A stretch of DNA of 24,098 bases from DASXRU01 sp039933315 (GTDB lineage Bacteria; Acidobacteriota; Blastocatellia; Pyrinomonadales; Pyrinomonadaceae). The translations under genes were made by a program, and so were the position numbers. The notes beneath the pieces were generated by a model. That model had not been told where the DNA came from. It searched no databases and saw nothing but the letters and a program-made list of their open reading frames with translations. The stretch's first letter is position 1; every line of letters starts with the position of its first letter. Shown here one piece after another: positions 1 to 7,655 of this stretch. Location of the stretch: positions 1-24,098 of the forward strand of contig JBDTOI010000052.1 in assembly GCA_039933315.1 (NCBI GenBank), written 5' to 3'.

Positions 1-861
1 ATGCAGACGAAAGCGGCGAGCTGTCTCTTCTGAGATAACCGACATTCCCGAACCGGTGTCCAGCACGAATCGCAGTTCCTGTTTCGATCCATTAAGGCGC
101 ACGGGAATTACCGGCCGGTAATCGGTAGCTTCGAAAGTGACCACCGTGCGATTGGCTCCGCCGGTGGAATACAAGGATCCGCGTTTCCCCAGGTAGCGCA
201 AGAAATCAATTAACCCGCGAATGCGAGCGCGCCGGTCTTCGTCCGTACGCGGGGCTATCAAGAGAAATCGTTCGTAAGCATCCGCCGCTTCCTTAAAGCG
301 TTCATTTCGAGCCGCCGCCTGGCCCAAACTAAAAATGTAATCGGGCTCTCGAGAGTCGATAGCGATGGCACGCCTCAATCCTCCCAGGCAGGCGTTCAAC
401 CGGTTCTCATAAAAATCGACCATCGCCAGACCGGCGATGGCCAGCGCTTCATCTTCTTTCAGACTAAGAGCAGTGCGAAATTCTTCCACTGAGGTGCGAA
501 AGTCGCCCGACGCCAGGACTGCGCCGCCCAGGAGTGCATGCGCACGCGCGTTCAGAGGATCGATAGCGATTACCCGGGCTGCCTGATCGAAAGCATCCTG
601 AAGGTTGCGCATTTTTAGCAACGCGAAGCTGATACCGAGGCGAGCGTTAATGTCTTTCGAGTCCTTCGCCAGCAGTTGCTGAAACAGCTTGATTGCCGCT
701 TCGTATTCTCCATCACGCAGAGCCTTTTCAGCCCGCGTTCGTGTCTTATCATCTCCCCGCGCTGCTACCGCCAGGGAGGGGCAGACCGAAAGGTAAACAA
801 CCAGGGTAGCCACAGTTATTACGGCTACGCGATAAATGGATGCTTGTTTACCTTTGCTCAT
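1..861 (-). CDS. Exported TPR protein with retropepsin-like aspartic protease domain (3' end beyond window)
   Basis: Reading the minus strand from ATG at 861 gives 287 codons open to the window edge, so the C-terminus is missing. Residues 1-34 look like a signal peptide or membrane anchor: a basic start, a hydrophobic stretch at about 12-30, then LAVAA. Residues 43-205 form degenerate tetratricopeptide helices, for example GEYEAAIKLFQQLLAKD and NERFKEAADAYERFL. After a linker, residues 249-287 read RPVIPVRLNG, then LRFVLDTGSGMSVIS. This is the first half of a retroviral/Asp_protease_2-type aspartyl protease, with the catalytic D268-T-G-S and the usual beta-strand before it. The seen part supports an envelope-located peptidase that uses TPRs for protein contacts; the substrate is unknown. 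It lies 73 bp after the ogg stop on the same strand, so co-transcription is possible. The Shine-Dalgarno is weak (AAGAGA). No second catalytic motif can be checked because the gene is cut. Confidence 0.8.
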   Translation of the reverse strand, partial: MSKGKQASIYRVAVITVATLVVYLSVCPSLAVAARGDDKTRTRAEKALRDGEYEAAIKLFQQLLAKDSKDINARLGISFALLKMRNLQDAFDQAARVIAIDPLNARAHALLGGAVLASGDFRTSVEEFRTALSLKEDEALAIAGLAMVDFYENRLNACLGGLRRAIAIDSREPDYIFSLGQAAARNERFKEAADAYERFLLIAPRTDEDRRARIRGLIDFLRYLGKRGSLYSTGGANRTVVTFEATDYRPVIPVRLNGSKQELRFVLDTGSGMSVISEETARRFRLH

Positions 862-934
862 TAGTCTCTTAACTCGGATGGTGGAACGTTCCGCCCGGAT
901 GCCACAGGCTCTAGAAAAGCCCGCCTGGTAATAG

Positions 935-1600
935 TTATTTCAGTATCTCCCCGGTTTTCATCGACCACAAGACCAGATCAAGTTCCTCGAAATCTATCCG
1001 CACATCTCGGGCAAAGAGCTGCATCTTCGCTTCAGTCTCCAAATATTTGCGTCTGGTTGAAGGTGGTTTTGCGGAATCGATCACACCCACCTCAGTCAGG
1101 CATTTGAGCACGTGTTTATCAAGAATACCGTAGCCCTTAAAACCGACATTCCGCAGGAAATGGCTTGACTCCTTGTATCCCAGGCCCTTTATCTGGGGCT
1201 CACTCGCCAGCCAATCCCGTCGCTCCATTGGATCGGCAAAACTTGTTAACTGCTCTCCAATGCGCATATCGCAGTGCCGCTGCAAATAATCCCGCGTGAT
1301 GACAACATAACCGGGACGCGACGAGGGGAACCGATGCGCGCGAGCCTTTACCAAAGCTCTTGTCATCTGCTGACGTCGCCCACGCTCAAGGAGAGGGCGA
1401 ACAGCTTCGATTGCGCTCAACCCCATTCGTGCCGACGCACCAGCGGTGAAAATACAGAACACTAGTTCTTCCCAGAGCCGGGCGTCTGTACCCTTGCGCC
1501 ATACTTCTTCAAACTCAGAGAGCTTCGCGCGAATCTCATTTCTGCGTCGCTTGTGAGTAACGCGTATGCTCTCAACTGTAACGGGCTGATGTTCGCGCAC
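935..1600 (-). CDS. ogg: N-glycosylase/DNA lyase, Ogg2-type 8-oxoguanine glycosylase
   Basis: This 221-residue protein matches the compact Ogg2 family of HhH-GPD base-excision repair enzymes, known mainly from archaea and some bacteria. The enzyme removes 8-oxoguanine and cleaves the strand by beta-elimination. The helix-hairpin-helix segment at 137-153 reads PQIKGLGYKESSHFLRN, with catalytic Lys143. It is followed by GILDKHVL with catalytic Asp161. The 18-residue Lys-Asp spacing is what the family shows. The alpha-helical N-terminal half contains WEELVFCIFTAGASARMG, also family-typical. Length is close to the usual 205-220. The start is GTG at 1600, chosen because a sigma-70-type promoter ends just upstream, leaving a leader of only about 6-7 nt and no Shine-Dalgarno. 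It is divergent from dacB. The family assignment is firm; substrate range is inferred. Confidence 0.9.
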   Translation of the reverse strand: MREHQPVTVESIRVTHKRRRNEIRAKLSEFEEVWRKGTDARLWEELVFCIFTAGASARMGLSAIEAVRPLLERGRRQQMTRALVKARAHRFPSSRPGYVVITRDYLQRHCDMRIGEQLTSFADPMERRDWLASEPQIKGLGYKESSHFLRNVGFKGYGILDKHVLKCLTEVGVIDSAKPPSTRRKYLETEAKMQLFARDVRIDFEELDLVLWSMKTGEILK

Positions 1601-1613
1601 TGTGTTCGTCTGG

Positions 1614-1643
1614 ATTCTAGGTGTCCGCTTCTCTTATTGTCAA
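1614..1643 (-). promoter_or_regulatory. Sigma-70-type promoter of the glycosylase gene
   Basis: On the minus strand a perfect -35 TTGACA (1643-1638) and a -10 TAGAAT (1619-1614) are separated by 18 bp. The expected transcription start is near 1607, so the mRNA would have almost no leader before GTG 1600. The rest of the 302-bp divergent gap (1601-1902) holds only the putative dacB control elements listed separately. Confidence 0.65.
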
Positions 1644-1836
1644 CGCTACTAGAATAGCGTCGAGACGTGAATAAAGTTCTCACACTTACGTATTGACAAA
1701 CAGTCAGCGGATAGGTCTGTGGAGATGGCGGCTCGTCGCTCCAGGCTGGGCAGGTTGCTGTCTTGAGTCCTTACCAGTTCCGGGCGATACATCTCAGTCA
1801 GCTCAGCGCGCATCGAAGTTATTCCTCTCCCAAGCT

Positions 1837-1871
1837 CCCCGGAACTTCCCCGGAAATGATCGTGTTATGAT
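1837..1871 (+). promoter_or_regulatory. Putative dacB promoter with an 11-bp-period direct repeat
   Basis: CCCCGGAA occurs twice, at 1837-1844 and 1848-1855, exactly one helical turn apart. A -10-like TATGAT follows at 1866-1871, 31 bp before the dacB ATG. The second repeat overlaps where a -35 would lie, and no good -35 hexamer is seen there. That layout is compatible with an operator or activator site, but this is inference from spacing only. Confidence 0.3.
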
Positions 1872-1902
1872 GATGTGCTCGCGTGCGGGCACCATAGAGT
1901 TT

Positions 1903-3267
1903 ATGAACAAGCAAATCATATCGCGCATACTTCTTGCCGCCCTGGCCATCAGCGCCTGGCTGCCACAGTCTGTCTTGGTCAAGGCGCAGACGCCGGTAAG
2001 AGGGACTCCTCCTGCGACTGCGCCGTCTCCTGCTCAGACCGTAACTGCTGAGCAATTCGCCGGTGCTTCTTTAGAGACGCAAGTCATTTATGGTTTGCAG
2101 GGTGTTCTCGTGGAAACACTGGATGGCAAGCCAGTGGCGGTTCAGTCGGCGGAAGAAACCTTCAATCCAGCTTCGGCGATAAAGCTTGCTACCGCCCTTT
2201 TTACACTCAGAGCTTTCGGCCCTGAACATCGCTTCACCACAGGCATATGGACCACCGGCTCCCTTGATAAAGCTACCGGGACGCTGAATGGCAATCTTTA
2301 TATCTCAGGCCGCGACCCATCTTTTCATTACGAACATGGCGTCATGATTGCGCGGCAACTGAATCTGTTGGGAATTCGCACCGTTACCGGGAATTTGATC
2401 GTAGCCCCGGGTTTCACAATGAATTTTAACTGGTCGGCCCGGCGGTCTGGTGAGCAGCTCTACGATACGCTTGATTCAAGTCAGAGGTCCGCAGAAGCAA
2501 CCCGAGCCTGGTTATATGAAAGAAGCGTGTTAGGTGATAGGGCGAGTCTGCAGACAGTTCCCACCGTGGCAGTCATGGGCGATGTCGAGGTCAATGCGGT
2601 GGCGATGGACGCCAAACTCCGCCTCACTCAGAAATCCAGTAAGCTCGTCGATATCCTGAAAGTGATGCTGTGCTATTCAAACAACTTCATGGCTGAACGG
2701 CTGGGGGACTCTGTCGGGGGTCTGCAGTCTGTGCGGCGCCAGCTCGTAAGCTCGCTGGGCATCTCCTCAAATGAGCTCGTGATGTCGTCATTAAGCGGGC
2801 TGGGAGTCAATCGAATCACGCCCCGATCCATGATGAGGATTCTCAGATCGCTGCGGGACGAGTTGCGTAAGAACCGGCTCTCGCTGGCAGACGTTTTGCC
2901 CGTCGCCGGCATCGATCCGGGTACACTGGAGGATCGTTTCACTGGACTGGCCTGGCGCGGAAGTGTGATCGGCAAGACCGGGACACTTATCCGAACCGAC
3001 GGCGGAGCGAGTGCACTCGTGGGCCAGATGAAAACGGGCACCGGTGAAACTCTCCTATTCGTGATCATGAACCGGCAAGGAAGTGTTTTGAGGTTTCGCG
3101 CGAATCAGGATTATCTGGTTATGCAGATTCAGAATTCGCGCGGCGGGCCCAAGGCTTTTGACTATAAACCGCACTTGTTGGCCATGAAGCTGGCCGACAC
3201 CCAAAGCGTCACGTCAGGCAATAGTGAATACGAGCCCGCTCTGAAAGGCGTAGTTGGCTCCCCATAG
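1903..3267 (+). CDS. dacB: D-alanyl-D-alanine carboxypeptidase/endopeptidase (PBP4, peptidase S13)
   Basis: This low-molecular-mass penicillin-binding protein would trim or cut peptidoglycan peptides in the periplasm. The chosen ATG gives 454 residues (E. coli PBP4 has 477) and starts with a clear signal peptide: MNKQIISRILLAALAISAWL, cleavage near VKAQT. The open frame runs 70 codons further upstream (to TTG 1693), but that part has no export signal and would bury this one. All three serine beta-lactamase-fold motifs are present: SxxK as S91-A-I-K94, in the S13 context NPASAIKL; SxN as S259-N-N261, in YSNNFMAERL; and KTG at K358-T-G360, in GKTGTL. The inserted domain between SxxK and SxN is shorter than in E. 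coli. A proline/threonine-rich linker (31-50) follows the signal. It is monocistronic and ends at a strong hairpin. Confidence 0.93.
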   Translation: MNKQIISRILLAALAISAWLPQSVLVKAQTPVRGTPPATAPSPAQTVTAEQFAGASLETQVIYGLQGVLVETLDGKPVAVQSAEETFNPASAIKLATALFTLRAFGPEHRFTTGIWTTGSLDKATGTLNGNLYISGRDPSFHYEHGVMIARQLNLLGIRTVTGNLIVAPGFTMNFNWSARRSGEQLYDTLDSSQRSAEATRAWLYERSVLGDRASLQTVPTVAVMGDVEVNAVAMDAKLRLTQKSSKLVDILKVMLCYSNNFMAERLGDSVGGLQSVRRQLVSSLGISSNELVMSSLSGLGVNRITPRSMMRILRSLRDELRKNRLSLADVLPVAGIDPGTLEDRFTGLAWRGSVIGKTGTLIRTDGGASALVGQMKTGTGETLLFVIMNRQGSVLRFRANQDYLVMQIQNSRGGPKAFDYKPHLLAMKLADTQSVTSGNSEYEPALKGVVGSP

Positions 3268-3290
3268 AATAGAATCAAATCCAAAATCAG

Positions 3291-3324
3291 AAGGCCCCGG
3301 CGATCGAACGATCTCCGGGGCCTT
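3291..3324. terminator. Bidirectional hairpin terminator between convergent genes
   Basis: A perfect 10-bp stem, AAGGCCCCGG / CCGGGGCCTT, has a 14-nt loop that itself contains GATC...GATC. It lies between the dacB stop (3267) and the stop of the convergent zinc-ribbon gene (3357). On the minus strand the stem is followed by a T-rich TTCTGATTTT; on the plus strand the T-tract is weak. Confidence 0.8.
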
Positions 3325-3356
3325 AACTTCGTAGTGCGCGCGGGCGCTGTTGGCGC

Positions 3357-4064
3357 TTAATTAGCCAAGGCCTGGTCGGCGTTCTCGATATGTGCTTTGG
3401 CGGACGTCCAATTCGGAACGAGTCTTTCAGTCCGATCGGCATCCGAGAGAACCGAGCTATTCCTGATGACCGTTTTCCACCAGTTCTGCGCGGCAGTGTA
3501 ATCGCGAATCGCCCCCTCGACTTCCTTTCGAAAAGTCTCGTCGCCAGGGTTGTGATCTACAAATGATGGCAATTTGCTGTCCAACTCTGACCTTAGACGA
3601 GCAAGCATCTCATCATATTCCTCATAGCTCATACCAGGGTTGGTAGCCCCTTCAAAGCGCTTCAGTCCCGCAAGAACCTGCTTCGCTGCTTCCCGGCTTT
3701 CGGGGTTAGCCTGCGCAGTCGTTTCTTGTTGTTGCGCCGGTTCAGGTGCCGGCTGCACGACGGCCGTTTCGGCCACCGGTTCCGGGGTTGCCTGCTGATC
3801 CTTCAGAATATAAAGCCAGAACAAACCTCCTAGAAGGACAGCTACAAACACCACGATGACTCCGACTTTTAGGCGGCCACTATGGCCAGGGTTATCGAGG
3901 AGGTTCGTGGTGCTTACCAGTTCAGCCGACGGTAGCGAAAGCTCCTGACTACAACGAGCACATCGGGTCCTCTCGATGAAGTTCATAAGTCCGCAACGGG
4001 AACACTTCTTTGATGTTTCCGTACCGGAATTAATAGTGGTAGGTTCTTGGGACACGTTTCTCAC
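3357..4064 (-). CDS. Zinc-ribbon, single-pass membrane protein of unknown function
   Basis: This 235-residue protein has no recognised function. Residues 21-38 form a rubredoxin-like zinc ribbon, C21-x2-C24-x10-C35-x2-C38, of the kind predicted to bind one zinc ion. One membrane helix lies at about 66-87 (VGVIVVFVAVLLGGLFWLYIL), followed by a Pro/Glu/Gln/Thr-rich linker (90-125) and a helical C-terminal domain (126-235). That places the zinc ribbon inside and the helical domain outside. It lies 66 bp behind the PilX-like gene on the same strand, so it may be the last gene of the pilin operon; a role in pilus assembly is only a guess from position. The start is uncertain: GTG 4064 is taken, but GTG 4055 (nine bases on) is better spaced from AAGGGTGAG. 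It ends at the shared terminator. Confidence 0.7.
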   Translation of the reverse strand: MRNVSQEPTTINSGTETSKKCSRCGLMNFIERTRCARCSQELSLPSAELVSTTNLLDNPGHSGRLKVGVIVVFVAVLLGGLFWLYILKDQQATPEPVAETAVVQPAPEPAQQQETTAQANPESREAAKQVLAGLKRFEGATNPGMSYEEYDEMLARLRSELDSKLPSFVDHNPGDETFRKEVEGAIRDYTAAQNWWKTVIRNSSVLSDADRTERLVPNWTSAKAHIENADQALAN

Positions 4065-4130
4065 CCTTCATAGGATTAATCAAGATCGCGGGGCCGGCAT
4101 TTGCGACATCACTATATCGTTTCTGGACCG

Positions 4131-5456
4131 CTAGTATTCGCTAACTCCCAGCACGGGCGCGGGAAGCAATGCAAGTGCATTGGCGACTGCGGTTGAGTCA
4201 TATTGCATAGTCGCGTTACCGCCGCCGTTGAAGTTAAAGAAAGGACTCCCGAAGGCAGTCAACGCCGGTGATTGCGCCGGCCAATCCACCCTGGCGATGA
4301 AGTTCGCACCATAGAAGGCGCCGCCACCACCACCATTGCGATTTACATAGCCCGCACCAATCACAAGGCAAATACCGTTGAAATCGGTGCCGCCGTTTGT
4401 CGTCAGCTCACCGGTAACGATTATTATCCCGGAACCGCTACCTGAACCCATGGTGTAATCACCCTTGACGAAGGTAAATCCAGTCGGATTGCCGCTGCCC
4501 CCGTTTGGCAAGTAGGTTGCGGTGCGAGGCGTCTGGGCCGCTCCGGCTATTGCTGCTGCCTGCATTTGATCGAGAAAGGTTCGTGCGGCAGCCGGCGATT
4601 GAAGGTATGCGGGAACGCTCGAACTGCTCAGGGTTGCAGCTGCCGGTGAAGAAGTCGTGTTGCTGGCAGCGTTAGAGATGGCGATGGCTGTGTCTATCGC
4701 GTTGGTTGTACCGAATGCTGGTAGTCCAGTAGCCACGCCGGTAGCGTTGTCCACACCGGAATAGACGTGATTGGCGCTGTTACCACTTTCAAAACTCATC
4801 GGGGGGGCACCGGCGGGGGTTCCAATCAGGGTCATCATCGCCGGGACTGCAGGGTCAAAGGCGCTTCTTGAAACAATCATACTCATCTGTTTCCTGGAGC
4901 CACTAGGGCCGTAACCGATCGATTGCACGAGCAACCTGCCTGGATCTGCGGGCGCTGCGGGCATCGTGTCCCCGGGTGGGAGCGAAACGATGACCTCATA
5001 CTGGATCGTAGGGTTGGTTCCAACCGTTACGCGCGTGTTCATGGCCTGAGTGTTGGAGTAGGGAAGCCAACGAGTGAGCCGCGCGCACCCGGTGCATAAG
5101 GTGGAGCTGCAAAGGGATGCATTGCTTCCCGCGCCGTTCGGGCAATCGTTCGAGCGGTTGGGAAGGACTGCGTTACGGAAATTCATACCCGTCATACCGG
5201 TCGGCATGGCGGACGCAGTGGGTGCGTCATTACGTCGTAACGCATTGACCGCGGCCTGCAATCCTGCTTCGGCGCCATAGTACGCCTGTGTTTCGGCCGT
5301 CGAGTCAATGGCGTTTGCCGCCGACATCGAAGTCACCTGAATCAAGGCACCCCCGGCGACGAGCAGGATCATACTGACGAGAAGCGAGATGACCAGGGCT
5401 GCCCCCCGCTCATTCCGGCGATTGTCTAAATTTTCTTTTGGGTTTGAAGATTCCAT
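4131..5456 (-). CDS. PilX-like minor pilin
   Basis: The 441-residue product begins after a strong Shine-Dalgarno (AGGAGA, about 7 nt before ATG 5456), which decides against the longer open frame from 5513. The N-terminus, basic residues then ERG|AALVISLLVSMILLVAGG, is a type III (prepilin) leader of PilX_N type. As in PilX/GspK-like proteins, the Glu at mature position 5 is absent. The PilX signature TQAYYGAEAGLQAAVNALR lies at 56-73. A cysteine cluster follows (NDC...LCSSTLCTGC), which could form disulphides. The large C-terminal region is Gly/Ser/Asn-rich (GSGSGSG, NGGGGGAF). It probably primes or caps the pilus with the other minor pilins and is cleaved by PilD, not seen here. It is fourth in the operon, 34 bp after the PilW-like gene. 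Confidence 0.85.
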   Translation of the reverse strand: MESSNPKENLDNRRNERGAALVISLLVSMILLVAGGALIQVTSMSAANAIDSTAETQAYYGAEAGLQAAVNALRRNDAPTASAMPTGMTGMNFRNAVLPNRSNDCPNGAGSNASLCSSTLCTGCARLTRWLPYSNTQAMNTRVTVGTNPTIQYEVIVSLPPGDTMPAAPADPGRLLVQSIGYGPSGSRKQMSMIVSRSAFDPAVPAMMTLIGTPAGAPPMSFESGNSANHVYSGVDNATGVATGLPAFGTTNAIDTAIAISNAASNTTSSPAAATLSSSSVPAYLQSPAAARTFLDQMQAAAIAGAAQTPRTATYLPNGGSGNPTGFTFVKGDYTMGSGSGSGIIIVTGELTTNGGTDFNGICLVIGAGYVNRNGGGGGAFYGANFIARVDWPAQSPALTAFGSPFFNFNGGGNATMQYDSTAVANALALLPAPVLGVSEY

Positions 5457-5490
5457 GATTATTTCTCCTAAATCTCGTCGGAAGCTTATC

Positions 5491-6165
5491 TCAGTAGTTT
5501 TGTAGATTTGCATTCCGTAATGTGACCGTTGAAACCAGTTGAGTTGATGACGCAGGCTGGTAACCGGCAGAGCCTTGTCGACCCACAGCGGGCAAGGCTA
5601 CCCGAAGGAGTAATACGATATAGCGAGCGTTGTCGGCTGTTGACTGATTCTCGATCGCCCCAGCGGAGTTGAGAACATTGGTAATAACTCCGTCACCTAT
5701 CGTGTAAGTTACTCTCTCGTCGTAATAATAGATGACCAATCCATCAATCCGATTAGCAATCAAACCGGTTGTTTGAGCTGGCCGCAGATTCATTCGCACG
5801 ATAAAACTACCATTAGCATCATTCACGAGAACGTACTTAACGTCCTCATCAGCAGCGTTGGTTGATCCCGACAAGTCAAGATCTGAGCGGACACGGATCT
5901 GCGTGGCATTTGAGTCGCCGCCGGTGACAATTCCATTCGTACTGAGCCCGTAACCAGCGTTCGCGATTTCACGCGACATGATATTGAGGGCACGCTGGGC
6001 ATCAGCTATGGCCGCTGATCTACTGTTTTCGCGATTTCTGACCGTGAAGGATGCAGCGATCAAGGTGGAGGCAATTGCCATGAGGATCAGCGTAACGGTC
6101 ATGGCAATGCAGAGCTCTAATAGCGAAAAGCCGCGGTCGGAGAACGCTTTATTTGATTTCTTCAT
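5491..6165 (-). CDS. PilW-like minor pilin
   Basis: A 224-residue protein with a classical prepilin leader: MKKSNKAFSDRG|FSLLELCIAMTVTLILMAIAS, cleavage after Gly12, Phe at mature +1 and Glu at +5. The downstream helix (NRENSRSAAIADAQRALNIMSREIANAGYG) matches the PilW motif family, in which R-x-x-L/M-R-E-I-x-x-AGY is typical. The globular part is beta-rich with a YYYDERVTYTIGDG segment. It is expected to join the PilV/W/X minor-pilin complex at the pilus tip in the inner membrane and periplasm. The gene lies 39 bp after the PilV-like gene. No clear Shine-Dalgarno is seen; the ATG is fixed by the short leader peptide. Confidence 0.87.
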   Translation of the reverse strand: MKKSNKAFSDRGFSLLELCIAMTVTLILMAIASTLIAASFTVRNRENSRSAAIADAQRALNIMSREIANAGYGLSTNGIVTGGDSNATQIRVRSDLDLSGSTNAADEDVKYVLVNDANGSFIVRMNLRPAQTTGLIANRIDGLVIYYYDERVTYTIGDGVITNVLNSAGAIENQSTADNARYIVLLLRVALPAVGRQGSAGYQPASSTQLVSTVTLRNANLQNY

Positions 6166-6204
6166 GATTGGGTACCCGCTACGTGACTCGCTTGGATTTA
6201 GGAC

Positions 6205-6669
6205 TTAGTTTGCTCCCGTGGTGGTGGCGGAACGCATCGTTCGGACAATGACCGGGAAGCCGGCCCAGCCAGTACTTCTTGGATCTACGCGAATCGTGAT
6301 CGTCTTTAAGGTTGGGTTTCCACTGGCGTTGTTATTTGAACCGGTGACGGTCTTGGTTACTTGATAAGTACGACCATTACTGACAGTGTTAGGCGAAAGA
6401 ACAGTAGCCGCGCTCACGTTGAGCAAAGCATCGTTGAAAGGCACGCTTCGCAGTTGTTCGATCTGCTGCTGCGCTACACTGACCGCAATAGCACGGTCGT
6501 TCCCGCCCGAGTTGTACCTGATTGAATAGGTAAATAGAGAGGCGACTCCCAGCGCAGCGACCATCATTATCACCATCGCGATTGTGGTCTCGATTAACGT
6601 GAAGCCCGCCTGGCGGCTAATGTTGGCCGTGATGTCCACTGGACTTGTTTCCGCTTTATTGAATGTCAT
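6205..6669 (-). CDS. PilV-like minor pilin
   Basis: A 154-residue prepilin. ATG 6669 is used because AGGAGAG lies 6 nt before it; the frame runs further, to 6696, without such a site. The leader is 22 residues (MTFNKAETSPVDITANISRQAG) and is followed by FTLIETTIAMVIMMVAALGVASLF, with Phe +1 and Glu +5. The next segment (NDRAIAVSVAQQQIEQLRSVPF) has the PilV-type A-x-x-x-A-Q-Q-x-I-E-x-L-R pattern. It is second in the operon, 23 bp after the FimT-like gene. The family is clear; its exact place in the minor-pilin complex is inferred. Confidence 0.87.
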   Translation of the reverse strand: MTFNKAETSPVDITANISRQAGFTLIETTIAMVIMMVAALGVASLFTYSIRYNSGGNDRAIAVSVAQQQIEQLRSVPFNDALLNVSAATVLSPNTVSNGRTYQVTKTVTGSNNNASGNPTLKTITIRVDPRSTGWAGFPVIVRTMRSATTTGAN

Positions 6670-6692
6670 TAGAATCTCTCCTACTACTTCCC

Positions 6693-7292
6693 TCATCGCA
6701 TCGACTTGATGCCGGTAGTCGTCGTGACTGTCGTATTTTGAGGTGTCGGAGTCGTAACCGGCCCGGTAACGGTAGTGTCACTTGAAATATCACCTGCGGG
6801 CCCAACCACCATGCTGCTCGGCGTCACGCCAGCTATCGAGGAGGTCACTGTTAAGGCCACTGTGCTTCCAGTGCGTCCGCGCCAGTCGTAGGTAATCAAT
6901 ACCGGCGTAGTCGTAGGATTGATACTGGCGGTGGCCGGCGGCAATCTATAAGCGAGTGTTGTGCCGGGCGGCAAATTGATTGTGCGCGCGGTAGCAAAAC
7001 CGTCACCCTCGAAATCAAGGTTGACGGTATAGCTTGTGGCACTGTTGATATTTATGTTCGCGCCCCCGTGACGGCGAACCGCGTCTACGCGTGCCTTCTC
7101 TAGATAGTTAGAGAGTGTGCGAGTCGCGCCAGCAACTGTGATGCTTCTATTGGATGTTTGAAAGTTGATGAGCGCCATGGTAGAAACCAGGCCTACCAAC
7201 GCAACCACAATTAACAACTCGACCACGCTAGCACCGGCGGAGTTGTGAAGTTTTGCTTTATTGATTTGAGAAGCCATTACCTGTTTGGTCAT
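6693..7292 (-). CDS. FimT/GspH-like pseudopilin, first gene of the pilin operon
   Basis: A 199-residue protein with an unusual prepilin site: HNSAG|ASVVELLIVVALVGLVSTMAL. It has Ala instead of Phe at +1, while the key Glu at +5 is kept. The following helix (TRTLSNYLEKARVDAVRRHG) and a GDGFATARTI segment resemble the FimT/GspH family. The C-terminus is Thr/Val-rich and low complexity (TPTPQNTTVTTTTG). FimT-like proteins bind DNA in some bacteria and otherwise prime pilus assembly; neither role can be read from this sequence. ATG 7292 is preferred because AGGTG lies 9 nt upstream; GTG 7304 or ATG 7277 are possible. It is transcribed from the sigma-54 promoter at 7375-7390, with a leader of about 72 nt. 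Confidence 0.82.
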   Translation of the reverse strand: MTKQVMASQINKAKLHNSAGASVVELLIVVALVGLVSTMALINFQTSNRSITVAGATRTLSNYLEKARVDAVRRHGGANININSATSYTVNLDFEGDGFATARTINLPPGTTLAYRLPPATASINPTTTPVLITYDWRGRTGSTVALTVTSSIAGVTPSSMVVGPAGDISSDTTVTGPVTTPTPQNTTVTTTTGIKSMR

Positions 7293-7374
7293 ACTATTTG
7301 GCACCTGGACTATAAAGTGAGCCTTCGCTTCGGTTCGTTAGTCTCGTGAACAACCGAGCCAACACCATCGACCT

Positions 7375-7390
7375 AGCAAGAGCAATGCCA
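7375..7390 (-). promoter_or_regulatory. Sigma-54 (-24/-12) promoter of the pilin operon
   Basis: The minus strand reads TGGCATT-GCTC-TTGCT from 7390 to 7375. The sigma-54 consensus is TGGCACG-N4-TTGCW; the GG and GC doublets are at the required 10-bp spacing and the -12 element is perfect. The predicted start is near 7364. It faces the pilin genes, with the nearer palindrome centred 86 bp upstream of the -12 C. Confidence 0.7.
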
Positions 7391-7454
7391 TTTGAATTTC
7401 ATGTGGAAACATTCGGTATCTCGAGGCGTGGCATGTTGGCAGCCTCATGCTAAT

Positions 7455-7469
7455 GTCACCTTAGGTCAC
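7455..7469. promoter_or_regulatory. Palindromic enhancer-like site, copy 1
   Basis: GTCACCTTAGGTCAC is an odd-length dyad with 6 of 7 base pairs matched; with the flanking T and A it is 17 bp with 7 of 8 matched. It is nearly identical to copy 2 at 7578-7592 (13 of 15 bases). Its centre is about 98 bp upstream of the predicted pilin start, a normal distance for an NtrC-type activator site. Confidence 0.6.
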
Positions 7470-7577
7470 AGTGTTGACGTTTCTTTCCACAGCGGGCGCT
7501 GGGCGCGAAGGGTCAGCCCTGGACTTGAAACTTCAATCGACTTCCGCACTCTTCTTAGGGAGTTTCCTTCCTGCAGC

Positions 7578-7592
7578 GTCACCTGAGGTTAC
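7578..7592. promoter_or_regulatory. Palindromic enhancer-like site, copy 2
   Basis: GTCACCTGAGGTTAC shares ACCTNAGGT and the outer GT...AC with copy 1, again with 6 of 7 dyad pairs matched. Its centre is about 97 bp upstream of the predicted pilT start, mirroring copy 1 on the pilin side. The copies are 123 bp apart centre to centre. Confidence 0.6.
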
Positions 7593-7655
7593 GGAGGAAA
7601 GCGACTTTAAATTTATGGATTTGGGATTCAGCCCGCTTTTCAATGAAGTTTGAAG

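Noticed and set aside
676..864. Plus-strand open frame opposite the TPR-protease gene
   Set aside because: It is antisense to a convincing coding region and has no recognisable features.
1693..1902. Upstream 70-codon extension of the dacB frame starting at TTG 1693
   Set aside because: It encodes no export signal and would bury the clear signal peptide at 1903; its codons also cover the likely promoter.
7429..7444. Third sigma-54-like sequence TGGCATGTTGGCAGCC on the plus strand
   Set aside because: The GG-N10-GC spacing holds but the -12 part (CAGCC) is poor, and a far better plus-strand promoter lies at 7656-7671.
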